From a bacterium (lineage in GTDB: Bacteria; Babelota; Babeliae; Babelales; RVW-14): a stretch of DNA of 64,000 nucleotides. Where the stretch lies: positions 1,054,001-1,118,000 of the forward strand of contig CP064957.1 in the NCBI GenBank assembly GCA_016699045.1, in the 5' to 3' direction. The translations under genes were made by a program, and so were the position numbers. Positions 24,251 to 32,578 of this stretch are shown piece after piece (the stretch's first letter is position 1; every line of letters starts with the position of its first letter). Under the pieces are notes generated by a model. The model ran no database searches. It saw nothing but the letters and a program-made list of their open reading frames with translations, and had not been told where the DNA came from.

Positions 24251-27019
24251 TTATTTGGTTATTTGACCCCAATTTTGGCCCGTTTTTATGCTTACGTCAA
24301 GAGGAACTTGCCAGGTAGTAACATTTTGCATAATGTCTAAAACTATGTTTTTTGCTTCAAAAAGCTCCTTAGTTGGGGTTTCAATTACTAATTCGTCGTG
24401 AATTTGTAAAATGATACTGGACGACATCTTTTTGGCGGTAAAAGCTTGGTCGAGCCTGTTCATAGCAATTTTCATAATATCTGCCGCGGTTCCCTGGACT
24501 GCTGTATTGATGGCAATGCGTCTGCCCAGTTCATGACGAATCTTATTTTTTTCAGCCAATTCAGGCACAAAGCGGCGTTTGCCCCACCATGTTTCAACGT
24601 AGCCAGTTTCAAGCGTTTTTTGAATAACGGTCTCCATCCAGCTTCTAACGTGTGGGTACTGAGCAAAATATGTTTCTATATATTTTTTTGCTTCTGTTGT
24701 TGAGATTTCAAGTTCTTGAGAAAGGCCGTAGGCAGTCTTACCGTAAATAATGCTAAAATTGATTTTTTTACCAATTTGGCGTTGGTCCTGCGTAACTAGT
24801 TCTGGTTGGACGCCAAAGAGCTGGGCCGCTGTTTGTGTGTGAATATCTTGGCTCTCTTGAAATGCTTTGATCAAGTTTTGATCGCCGCTTAAATGTGCTA
24901 ACACACGCAGTTCAATTTGAGAATAGTCGGCCGCGATGAAGCTGTGTCCTGCCGGCGCTATAAACGCGGAGCGTATTTTGAAGCCATAATCTGACGAGGC
25001 AGGGATATTTTGCAAATTAGGGTTGTTGCTCGAGAGCCTGCCCGTTGCGGTCATGGTTTGGCTGTACGAGGTGTGTACGCGATGCGTTGTTGGATTGATC
25101 GTGAGCGGAAGTGGATCAAGATAAGTGTTTTTTAATTTTGCAAGTTCGCGATGGCGTAAAATAAGTGCAGGGATAGGATGAACTTTGCTTAATTTTTCAA
25201 GAACTTCGTGATCGGTTGATTGGCTGCCGCCTTTATTTTTTTTAACACTTGGTAAGCCCAGTTTATCAAATAACAATGTTTCGATTTGTTTTGGTGAATT
25301 TAAATTAAGCAGAGGTTCGTTTTCAGCTGGTTGGCTATCGTGATAAATTGCCGCAAAGATTTTTTCTTCAAGATGCGTTAATTCTTTTACCAATTCTTTG
25401 TTGGTTGTTTCTAAAATTTTTGCATCAAGCACAATGCCTTTTTTTTCCATGCTGGTTAACACATGATACAGCGGCATTTCAATTTCATAAAAAAGCTTTT
25501 CAAGAGTTGGTTGGGTTGCTAGTTTTTTCTCAAAAATTTCTTTGAGCTTGAGTGTTTGTAAGGCATCGTGTGCGCCGTACTCAGCGCCATTTTCGATGGG
25601 TACCTGATCAAAACTTTTATATTCTTTGCCCATCACTTCTTTAAATTTGCGCATTGGCTCGTTTAAAAAAAAGAGCGATAGATTCTTGAGATTAATTTTT
25701 TGCCACGCTTCGCGCATTAAATTGGCGGCGATCAATGTGTCAAAGGTAGTGCCGCGCAGCGTTATGCCATTATTCCAAAAAACAAGCTCGTCAAACTTGG
25801 TATTGTGCAAATATTTTTCTATCTTGTCTGATTCCAAAAGAGGTTTTATTAAAGCTATACATTCATCAAAAGGAATTTGTGGGTGAGCATTGTTATGTGG
25901 ATGCTGTAAAGGAATGTAGTAAGCGCGTTGATGGTCGTATGCAAACGAAAGGCCAACCAGTTTGTGCTGAAGCGGGTCGCTGCCGCTTGTTTCGGTATCC
26001 AGGCCGCAATAGCCGATTTGCTCTATTTTACTTAAAAGTTTTTTGAGTTGGTCGATGCTTGAAACAATGACGCATTCCCATGTTGGCTCGGTACTTTCAA
26101 AAAGACTTTGTTGTGTTTCAATGCCGGACAACGCTTTTTTCTTTTCTTTTTTTTCGGGGGTGTTTTCTTTAATCAGCCCTTTAAAATTAAGTTCTTCAAA
26201 AAAATCAGCAGCGTTGTGCCAGTTGTTTTTATCAAAGTCTAAATCTTTTTTAGCTAAACCGGTTTGTGTGTAGTGCGGCAAAAAGAGTTTGAGAGAAAGA
26301 AGGGCATTATCTTTTTGTTCACTCAAAAGCGTTTGTGTACGTTTTTTTTCTACACTTTCAATATTTTGGTATAAATTTTCAAGTGAATCAAACTGCTTGA
26401 CCAAATCTTCTGCCGTCTTTTTACCAATACCTTTGACGCCAGGAATATTGTCTGAAGCATCGCCCAGCAATGAATAAAAAAATGGAATCTTTGCCGGCTG
26501 AAAGCCGCGTTCTGTTATAAAATCTTCTTGAGAAACGAGTTTGTTTTTAAAGGTATCTAAAATAAGAACGTTGCTATGTGATAACAATTGGTACATATCT
26601 TTATCGGCGCAGACGATTACAATTTGCTCGTCAGGATTTTCTTTAACTAATGACGCAATTAAATCGTCGGCTTCATAATTATCTTTAGAAACGGTGCACA
26701 TGTTGATCAGTTTGATAAAGGTAATAATATCTTCTTTTTGTTCAAAAAGATCGTTGGGTGCTGCCTGACGAGTGGCTTTGTATTCTGCATAGACTTCTTC
26801 GCGTGTTGCTGTAGAGCTTTTGCTGTCCCAGGTTACCACGATTTTTTTTGGATCAAAGTCTTTTATTAATTTATTAATGGTACGGCAGAAAGCAAAGGTC
26901 GCATGCGTTGGTTTGCCCTGCGGTGTATGTAAGGGCGGAAGTGCATAGTATGAACGGTACAAAAAATAAGAACCGTCGATAATAAATAGAGCATCTTTTT
27001 TTATAACTGATAGATCCAC
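24251..27019 (-). CDS. polA: DNA polymerase I
   Basis: Repair and Okazaki-fragment polymerase with three domains. The 5' nuclease (about 1-290) includes YEADDLIASL and LLGDASDNIPGVKGIGKKTA. The 3'-5' proofreading domain (about 320-500) keeps its acidic residues (GLDTETSG, HNTKFDEL, YGAHDAL). The polymerase domain carries motif A DYSQIELRVLAHLSGD, motif B RQIGKKINFSIIYGKTAYG and motif C QIHDELVIE. I prefer the GTG at 27019, which has AAAGG six bases upstream, over an in-frame TTG at 27037. That gives about 922 aa, close to the E. coli enzyme. Confidence 0.96.
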   Translation of the reverse strand: MDLSVIKKDALFIIDGSYFLYRSYYALPPLHTPQGKPTHATFAFCRTINKLIKDFDPKKIVVTWDSKSSTATREEVYAEYKATRQAAPNDLFEQKEDIITFIKLINMCTVSKDNYEADDLIASLVKENPDEQIVIVCADKDMYQLLSHSNVLILDTFKNKLVSQEDFITERGFQPAKIPFFYSLLGDASDNIPGVKGIGKKTAEDLVKQFDSLENLYQNIESVEKKRTQTLLSEQKDNALLSLKLFLPHYTQTGLAKKDLDFDKNNWHNAADFFEELNFKGLIKENTPEKKEKKKALSGIETQQSLFESTEPTWECVIVSSIDQLKKLLSKIEQIGYCGLDTETSGSDPLQHKLVGLSFAYDHQRAYYIPLQHPHNNAHPQIPFDECIALIKPLLESDKIEKYLHNTKFDELVFWNNGITLRGTTFDTLIAANLMREAWQKINLKNLSLFFLNEPMRKFKEVMGKEYKSFDQVPIENGAEYGAHDALQTLKLKEIFEKKLATQPTLEKLFYEIEMPLYHVLTSMEKKGIVLDAKILETTNKELVKELTHLEEKIFAAIYHDSQPAENEPLLNLNSPKQIETLLFDKLGLPSVKKNKGGSQSTDHEVLEKLSKVHPIPALILRHRELAKLKNTYLDPLPLTINPTTHRVHTSYSQTMTATGRLSSNNPNLQNIPASSDYGFKIRSAFIAPAGHSFIAADYSQIELRVLAHLSGDQNLIKAFQESQDIHTQTAAQLFGVQPELVTQDQRQIGKKINFSIIYGKTAYGLSQELEISTTEAKKYIETYFAQYPHVRSWMETVIQKTLETGYVETWWGKRRFVPELAEKNKIRHELGRRIAINTAVQGTAADIMKIAMNRLDQAFTAKKMSSSIILQIHDELVIETPTKELFEAKNIVLDIMQNVTTWQVPLDVSIKTGQNWGQITK

Positions 27020-27163
27020 GTAGTACCTTTCAAGCAAATAATATTTCTTTACTGTAGCACTATTTTCTTATTTTTGAAAAAGGTATCTGTTTTAAAGACT
27101 TGTTTTTTTTAAAATCTCGCTTCATAGTAATCCAAAAGGATTCTCAAAAAAAAGGAGTTATAA

Positions 27164-29233
27164 ATGAAAAAAAGTTTTAATATTTTACTTTTTCTTTTAA
27201 TTTTTACCTGTTCAGCTGTTAAAGCTGCAAATTTAACGGGGACCTCAACGCCTGTTTATCAAAATGCTCATTATGTTTTTCGTAATTTTAATAACGCCAC
27301 GGGTTATGTTCGTTTGAATAATGGCTTTACCATTTTGGCTGGTCAGTCCGCTGCATTAGATACGTTTATTACCGTTTCTGGTGCCATAGATTTACGCACG
27401 ACTGGATCAATTGATTTGCGCAGTGATCTTTATTTGGCCTCAAATATTACCTTTTCTACCGGCGGGTATATCAATGGCCGTACTAATACGATCCATTTGG
27501 GCGATGATATAACGTTGCCAACCAACAGTATTTTTCAAATTGTTTCAGATACTATTATTGATGGCAGAAATAAAAATGCGCTTATTTTTCAGCCGCATGC
27601 GCAACTTTTACTTGCCAGTAACGTGAGTTTGACGTTGAAGAATATGACTATTAAAAATACGCGTAATAACCCAAATATTCCTATTTTGCGCTGTTTCGAT
27701 CAAAAAGGTGATATTACGCTTGATAATGTAACGCTTGAGTTGGTTGATGATTTCCCATTCAGAACCGGGCGTTTGTTTTTTAATAATGATGTCAGATTTA
27801 CCGGTACCTCTTGTTTCATTTATCAATCATGGATGCAAAGTTATGTCATGCCACAATCTCTTTTGACGTTTGATCCAGGCATGACGCTTTATTATTATCC
27901 AAGTTCAACCAACCAAGATTTAATTCAGCTGGTTGATAAATCGTCAACACTTTTCATGCGAGGTTCTATCACGACACTACAAACAACGCACACTGGCATG
28001 CGTTTGACCAAGGGAAATTTGTGGTTTGATAATAAAGTTACCTTGAGTACGCGTGCTGCGACAGCGCTGGATTTGGTTACTCAAACAACGACATTCAACT
28101 ATGGATCTATTGTTAATTCGGTTGCCTGGTCGCCAGATCGTCGCTACTTGGCAGTTAGTGGGACAGTGCCAAACGGTAACAATGAGGTGCACGTTTATAG
28201 TTTTAGTGGCGGATTACTTACTTTGGTTTCATCGCTTGATTTTGGCGGTAACTGTTTGCGTATAAAATGGAATCCTGATGGTCGTTACTTGGCGGCTGTT
28301 GGTGGAACGACTGATAACTTTAAAGTTTATAGTTTCAATGGTACTACGTTGGCACAAGTAGCTGCTCTTTCACTCGGTGCTGCAACCAATAATACGCAAG
28401 GGTTAGATTGGTCGCGCGATGGCAACTATATTGCCGTTGGGCCGATTAACCCAACAAGTGGTAACGAAATTCAAATTTTCAGATTCACGGGCGTTACGGT
28501 TGTTTCAACACCAGTTGCTACAATTGATCTTGGAGCTACGGCTGGCACTGTAGCGGGTGGTATGTCGTGGAATCCTCTTGGAACGACACTTGCGATTGGT
28601 GCTAACTCTATTGTTACTGGTGGTAATGAAATTCGTCTTTATACGTTTAACGGTTCATCATTAACGCTTAAAACAAGTCTGGATTATGGCGCTTCCAACG
28701 GTGTCAATTCTATCGAATTTGATCCAAGCGGGCTTCATGTGGCTGTTGGTGGGCAATCACCAACGAGTGGTAATGAGCTTCAAATTTATCGATTTAATGG
28801 TTCAACGCTTTTACTCGTTACCAGCGTTGACTATGGTACTGCAATTAATGAAGTTCGTTGGGATCCTTCTGGACGTTATTTGGCGGTTGGTGGAACGACG
28901 CCAACTAATGGTAATGAGTTACAAATTTATAGATTTGATGGTGCTGCTTTGACGTTAATTTTTAGCCAAGATTATGGCACCGAAATTAAGGGACTCTCCT
29001 GGAGCCCTGATGGTGCAACGCTTGCTATTGGTGGGCAAACTGCAACAGCAGGCCACAATGAAATTGAAGTGTATTCGGTTGCCTACCGCTTTGATACGTT
29101 GCCGCAGGCTCTTACTAATGGCCTTGTGCTGGGTAATGGTACGCTCGGAGCAGCATTTGATTTACAAACCATTATTTTTGGTGGTGCACGCGTTGAGCTT
29201 TTTGGCCGCTTGTTGTATAACCCATTTTCATAA
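27164..29233 (+). CDS. Exported beta-helix plus beta-propeller protein (family member 1)
   Basis: Member of a seven-protein family in this window; function unknown. A signal peptide spans about 1-22 (FNILLFLLIFTCSAVKA). Residues about 30-305 are a beta-helix-like region of short strand repeats (TGSIDLRSDLYLASNITFST, ISNTIHL-like steps, LTLKNMTIKNTRNNPNIP). Residues about 315-640 are a WD40-like propeller of roughly seven 45-residue blades carrying W-S/N-P-x-G-R-Y-L-A-V-G-G and N-E-(L/I)-x-(I/V)-Y-x-F signatures. A conserved C-terminal module (NGLVLGNGTLGAAFDL to LLYN) closes it. AAAGGAG precedes the ATG. It stands apart from the other six copies and on the opposite strand. Confidence 0.78.
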   Translation: MKKSFNILLFLLIFTCSAVKAANLTGTSTPVYQNAHYVFRNFNNATGYVRLNNGFTILAGQSAALDTFITVSGAIDLRTTGSIDLRSDLYLASNITFSTGGYINGRTNTIHLGDDITLPTNSIFQIVSDTIIDGRNKNALIFQPHAQLLLASNVSLTLKNMTIKNTRNNPNIPILRCFDQKGDITLDNVTLELVDDFPFRTGRLFFNNDVRFTGTSCFIYQSWMQSYVMPQSLLTFDPGMTLYYYPSSTNQDLIQLVDKSSTLFMRGSITTLQTTHTGMRLTKGNLWFDNKVTLSTRAATALDLVTQTTTFNYGSIVNSVAWSPDRRYLAVSGTVPNGNNEVHVYSFSGGLLTLVSSLDFGGNCLRIKWNPDGRYLAAVGGTTDNFKVYSFNGTTLAQVAALSLGAATNNTQGLDWSRDGNYIAVGPINPTSGNEIQIFRFTGVTVVSTPVATIDLGATAGTVAGGMSWNPLGTTLAIGANSIVTGGNEIRLYTFNGSSLTLKTSLDYGASNGVNSIEFDPSGLHVAVGGQSPTSGNELQIYRFNGSTLLLVTSVDYGTAINEVRWDPSGRYLAVGGTTPTNGNELQIYRFDGAALTLIFSQDYGTEIKGLSWSPDGATLAIGGQTATAGHNEIEVYSVAYRFDTLPQALTNGLVLGNGTLGAAFDLQTIIFGGARVELFGRLLYNPFS

Positions 29234-29266
29234 CGTTAGAAAAAGGGCGATCCTTGTGCTATTCTG

Positions 29267-29288
29267 GCATATGTGAATATGCTTTTTT
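29267..29288 (+). terminator. Short hairpin terminator
   Basis: GCATAT/ATATGC closes a GTGA loop and is followed by six T. It sits 33 bases after the stop of the beta-helix/propeller gene and just before ruvX. The stem is only six base pairs, so efficiency is uncertain. Confidence 0.5.
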
Positions 29289-29304
29289 AACACGATAGGA
29301 TTGT

Positions 29305-29730
29305 ATGAAAATTTTAGGATTAGATCTTGGCGACAGATGGGTCGGCTCTGCCATTGCCGATCCATTAGGCATTAGCTGTCGGCCGTATGAAACGGTTGAG
29401 CTTGAAAATCTTGTTTCATTTTTAACGCGCGTAATTCCTGGTCAGGATATTTCAGTGGTTGTTGTTGGTTATCCAAAAACAATGAGTGCGGGTACTGAAA
29501 GCGATCAAACGCGCAAAACGGTTAAGCTCAAAGAAGAGCTTGAGCAGCAGTTTGGCAATGTCCAATGGATCTTGTGGGACGAGCGCTTGAGCAGCAAGCG
29601 TGCCGATATTCTCAAAGGCACGGGCAAAACACCAGAAGAAAAAAGACGCCAACATTCTGTTGCGGCGTCCTTTATTTTACAAAGCTATTTGGATTATAAA
29701 GCATTTAGTGCGAGCCAAGAAGAAGAATAG
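29305..29730 (+). CDS. ruvX: RuvX/YqgF pre-16S rRNA nuclease family protein
   Basis: RNase H-like protein of the YqgF family, implicated in 16S rRNA 5'-end processing and originally proposed as a Holliday junction resolvase. The nucleotide-binding-like start KILGLDLGDRWVGSAIADP, VVVGYPKTMSAG and WDERLSSKRAD are the family blocks. Length (141 aa) is normal. AGGATTGT precedes the ATG. Its 3' end overlaps the convergent HAD-like gene by 26 bases. Confidence 0.92.
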   Translation: MKILGLDLGDRWVGSAIADPLGISCRPYETVELENLVSFLTRVIPGQDISVVVVGYPKTMSAGTESDQTRKTVKLKEELEQQFGNVQWILWDERLSSKRADILKGTGKTPEEKRRQHSVAASFILQSYLDYKAFSASQEEE

Positions 29731-30568
29731 TCTTCATGCCATGCTTGTTTCCTGCCGTTGTATTTTCTTCTTGATCGTCGATAAATAAACATTCTTGTGG
29801 TTTGAGTTGGTACGTGTTGAATAAATAATCAAAGATTTCATCGTCTGGTTTCATGCAACCGGCAGTGCCTGAAACGACCAAGCCATCAAAACAGGCAAAA
29901 AGTTTAGGATGTTGTGTTTTAAGAATTGCAAAACTTTCTGCATCGAAATTTGAAAGAAGATACAAATGATGTTTGCGGGACCCATCAGCATTGTGCTGAT
30001 TTCGTAAAAATTGTACCATTTCAACAAGAGCGGTTGGCTTGCAAGCGTTTGCAAAAGATTGTGGACAGAGTAAGTCGTTGATTGTTGCCAGAATCACCGA
30101 GTGCTCAAGATTGCTTCTTATCAGAGTGGGATTTTTTTCCAGAGCTTGATTGATTTCTGCTTTTATTTCGGCACTCGTTTTTTTGCCAATTCCCCATTCG
30201 TACGTCAGTTGAGGCAGTTTTCTCGTTTTATAAAATTTGTTATTGGTTGGCGGGCTGATTTTATCCAAAAAATCAAGCGTGATATTGAGCAGATTAAAAG
30301 GATTTTTGTAATGCCAGATCGAGTATGCTAGCAGGCGCATGATACCAATTTTTCGTAATAACAAAAATTTGCTCATGTGAAATTCAAACAAAACGCCGGT
30401 CATATCAAAAACAATATTTTTCTGCTCAAAGGTTGGTGCTTGTTCGATAACTTGAGGGATGGTTAGTGCTGCTTGCATTGGCTGGTTCATGTGCGCATTC
30501 CTTGGATAAAGAAAAAGCGTGAGCAACAGAATGAGCATTTTTGTTTGATTGGCAAGGTTGAGATTCAT
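29705..30568 (-). CDS. HAD-superfamily hydrolase with a possible signal peptide
   Basis: Haloacid dehalogenase-fold protein. Motif I is VFDMTGVLFEF (Asp55, Thr57), motif II LLSNFD, motif III Lys in GCMKPDDEIFDYLF and motif IV FIDDQEENTTAG. Thr replaces the second Asp of the usual DxD, so the substrate class is uncertain. The N-terminus (KMLILLLTLFLYPRNAHM) looks like a signal or anchor; if it is real the protein acts outside the cytoplasm. The start ATG overlaps the stop of the HEPN gene by one base, so the three genes are probably one operon. Confidence 0.8.
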   Translation of the reverse strand: MNLNLANQTKMLILLLTLFLYPRNAHMNQPMQAALTIPQVIEQAPTFEQKNIVFDMTGVLFEFHMSKFLLLRKIGIMRLLAYSIWHYKNPFNLLNITLDFLDKISPPTNNKFYKTRKLPQLTYEWGIGKKTSAEIKAEINQALEKNPTLIRSNLEHSVILATINDLLCPQSFANACKPTALVEMVQFLRNQHNADGSRKHHLYLLSNFDAESFAILKTQHPKLFACFDGLVVSGTAGCMKPDDEIFDYLFNTYQLKPQECLFIDDQEENTTAGNKHGMKTILLLGSH

Positions 30569-30987
30569 TATATTCTTTCGATTTTGAAGCGGGCAATAAT
30601 TTTGCTCATTGTGTGATAATATTTTGGAATATTCTCGCTGATTGATTCTGCAAGTTCTTCATTGTACGTGTGTGATGTTAGATTTCGGTCCCCAACAAGA
30701 TCTTCAAGAACCACAAGTTCCTCGTTTGAGATAAGTTGCTGTTGAAGGCACAAATAAAAAATATGTCGAGGGCTTGCTTTTTCTGGTTGGATTTTTAAAA
30801 CCTCAGTCAGATAAACTTTTAAAAATTTCCAAAAGGTATCCATGCAAAATTCAAAGCGTTTAATTGCTGAATCACGCATTTCTTCGTGCAGTGCTTCAAA
30901 TTGATGGCTATGTAATTTTTCTAAAATAGTTTTGAGTTTGTTGAGTGCGTTGCAAATTGCTTGATATTTTACTCCTACGATTTCCAT
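30568..30987 (-). CDS. HEPN-domain protein, HI0074-type nucleotidyltransferase partner
   Basis: HEPN-fold helical protein of the HI0074 family (139 aa). RDSAIKRFEFCMDTFWKFLK and the R-x4-H motif RNLTSHTY (Arg101, His106) are diagnostic. In HEPN/MNT pairs the HEPN part is usually the toxin-like RNase or substrate-binding unit and the MNT protein its partner. It overlaps the upstream nucleotidyltransferase gene by 13 bases. Whether it is an active toxin is not shown here. Confidence 0.88.
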   Translation of the reverse strand: MEIVGVKYQAICNALNKLKTILEKLHSHQFEALHEEMRDSAIKRFEFCMDTFWKFLKVYLTEVLKIQPEKASPRHIFYLCLQQQLISNEELVVLEDLVGDRNLTSHTYNEELAESISENIPKYYHTMSKIIARFKIERI

Positions 30988-31268
30988 AGAACGCCTTCTT
31001 GTAAAATAAATTTTCGCATGGCTTCAGAAATGTCTTGAAAATCGACGAGATCAATTTTGTAGGGAATGTTGCTTTCGCCCAGCATATCGCGTGCTTCGCC
31101 AACGTCAGCGCGCCTGAGTTTTTTGCCAGCATCAAGAGCGATATCAATATCTGAAAATTCCTGATTGGTGCCGCGAGCTCGCGAGCCAAAAAGATAAATT
31201 TTTGCATCGGGAAAGAGCGCAGATAGAATGGCTATAATTTTTTTTTGATATTCGGGTTTGAGGTTCAC
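30975..31268 (-). CDS. Minimal nucleotidyltransferase (MNT), HI0073-type
   Basis: Small Pol-beta-like nucleotidyltransferase (97 aa). LFGSRARGTNQEFSDIDIAL holds the Gly-Ser pair (28-29) and the metal-binding Asp40 and Asp42. In known MNT/HEPN antitoxin-toxin pairs the MNT protein AMPylates and silences the HEPN RNase; the same arrangement here makes that a reasonable expectation. It is the first gene of the operon with the HEPN and HAD genes. The ATG lies close after the oxidoreductase gene on the same strand. Confidence 0.88.
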   Translation of the reverse strand: MNLKPEYQKKIIAILSALFPDAKIYLFGSRARGTNQEFSDIDIALDAGKKLRRADVGEARDMLGESNIPYKIDLVDFQDISEAMRKFILQEGVLWKS

Positions 31269-31279
31269 TCTATTCCTTT

Positions 31280-32470
31280 CTAACTATTTTCGAAAAGTTT
31301 TTCTTGTGAAACAAGTGCTTTACGCAGCTGCCCAACCCCTTGCACGTTCCCGACCATAATAAATCCTTTGAGTATGCCATCGTGGATTAAAAGGCGGTGG
31401 TAAAAGTCAGCTCCTTGTTTAATGAGCTGCGTGTATTCAGCGGGCTTGATGGTGGGGCCGCAGGTGACAAATGTCGTGCCAAAAATATGTGAGCTGGTGA
31501 TCGTGACCGTGCCGGCATAATTTTTTTCAAGCCCGACCATTGTGTGTGCTGCAACCATGCCTTGTTGAACCGCGTCGGGCCAGAGCGTGCTGATGGTGGT
31601 GCCGCCCGTAACCAAATCGTGCACGCGGCAAATATCGCCGCCGGCAAAAATATTTGGGTTGCTAGTCTGCATGGCTGGCGAAGTCATAATGCCGCCGTTT
31701 TCAATCGTGAGGTTTGCTTGGCGGGCAAGATCGAGATTAACGCTGCCGCCAATCGCAAAAATAACCATGTCTGTTTTCATCGCTTTGTCCGTGTTTAAAA
31801 ACAGGCCGGCAACGCGTTTGTTGTGTGTTACAATTTCTTGGACAGTGGTTGATGTCAAAACGTTGATGCCTTTTGCCGTCATGAGATTTGTTAAAAACTC
31901 AGCGCCAGTAGCATCGATTTGGCTGGCTAAAACGTGTGGTGCACGTTCAACGACCGTCAGGTTGAGGCCGTGTGCTAGTAAAGCATCGGCACATTCAAGG
32001 CCGCTGAGGCCCGCACCAACAATCGTTGCCTGTTTAACGTTATGCTGCTTGATATACGCAAGAATGTTGGTAACGTCATCAAAATCAAAAAATGAAAAAA
32101 CGCCCGTTGCTTGGGCGCCAGGCAGGAACGGGATAAAGGCAGAACGACCAGTTCCCAAAAAAAGCTTGTCGTAGTTAAAGCTAGTGCCGTTGGTAAGCGT
32201 CACTTTTTGTGCTGCTGCATCAAGGCCGACTACGCGGCTGTTCAACATTAATTCAATATTATTTTCATCAAAAAAGCTTTGTGGTTTGGTGGCTACTTGA
32301 TCTGCCTCGCGTGCACCAGACAAATGATCTGCCAACAGGCAACGATTGTACGGCATAACTCTTTCTGCTGTCAGGCAGATAATGCGAGCGCCGGCGTCAA
32401 GCGTGCGTAATTTGCCGGCAGCACCAAGGCCAGCAGCGGATGAACCGATGATAATGTACTGTTGTCTCAT
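31280..32470 (-). CDS. FAD-dependent pyridine nucleotide-disulfide family oxidoreductase
   Basis: Two-dinucleotide-fold flavoprotein (396 aa) like NADH:rubredoxin reductase, NirB-type or NADH oxidase-like proteins. The FAD site is YIIIGSSAAGLGAAGKLR, the NAD(P)H site is ATIVGAGLSGLECADALL, and the second FAD motif is IFAGGDICRV. There is no CxxxxC redox disulfide, so it is not a lipoamide or thioredoxin reductase. A very strong AGGAGG site precedes the ATG. The electron acceptor is unknown; no partner gene is adjacent. Confidence 0.87.
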   Translation of the reverse strand: MRQQYIIIGSSAAGLGAAGKLRTLDAGARIICLTAERVMPYNRCLLADHLSGAREADQVATKPQSFFDENNIELMLNSRVVGLDAAAQKVTLTNGTSFNYDKLFLGTGRSAFIPFLPGAQATGVFSFFDFDDVTNILAYIKQHNVKQATIVGAGLSGLECADALLAHGLNLTVVERAPHVLASQIDATGAEFLTNLMTAKGINVLTSTTVQEIVTHNKRVAGLFLNTDKAMKTDMVIFAIGGSVNLDLARQANLTIENGGIMTSPAMQTSNPNIFAGGDICRVHDLVTGGTTISTLWPDAVQQGMVAAHTMVGLEKNYAGTVTITSSHIFGTTFVTCGPTIKPAEYTQLIKQGADFYHRLLIHDGILKGFIMVGNVQGVGQLRKALVSQEKLFENS

Positions 32471-32550
32471 AAAAATACCTCCTGCAAAATGTAAAGAAAA
32501 AGCCGACAGATTGCAAGTTTTAACCGATAGTCTGCAGCGAGATATGAGTT

Positions 32551-32570
32551 GGGAGGTCTCATGACCTCCC
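32551..32570. terminator. Hairpin downstream of the Memo-AMMECR1 gene
   Basis: An 8-bp perfect stem GGGAGGTC/GACCTCCC with a TCAT loop sits 9 bases beyond the stop of the minus-strand gene ending at 32579. No T-run follows, so it may be a processing site or a weak terminator rather than a classic intrinsic one. Confidence 0.45.
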
Positions 32571-32578
32571 CGAGTTGA

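Noticed and set aside
31587..32174. A 195-codon open frame opposite the FAD oxidoreductase gene
   Set aside because: It lies entirely antisense to a gene with clear FAD and NAD motifs. Its composition is the usual mirror of a coding frame.
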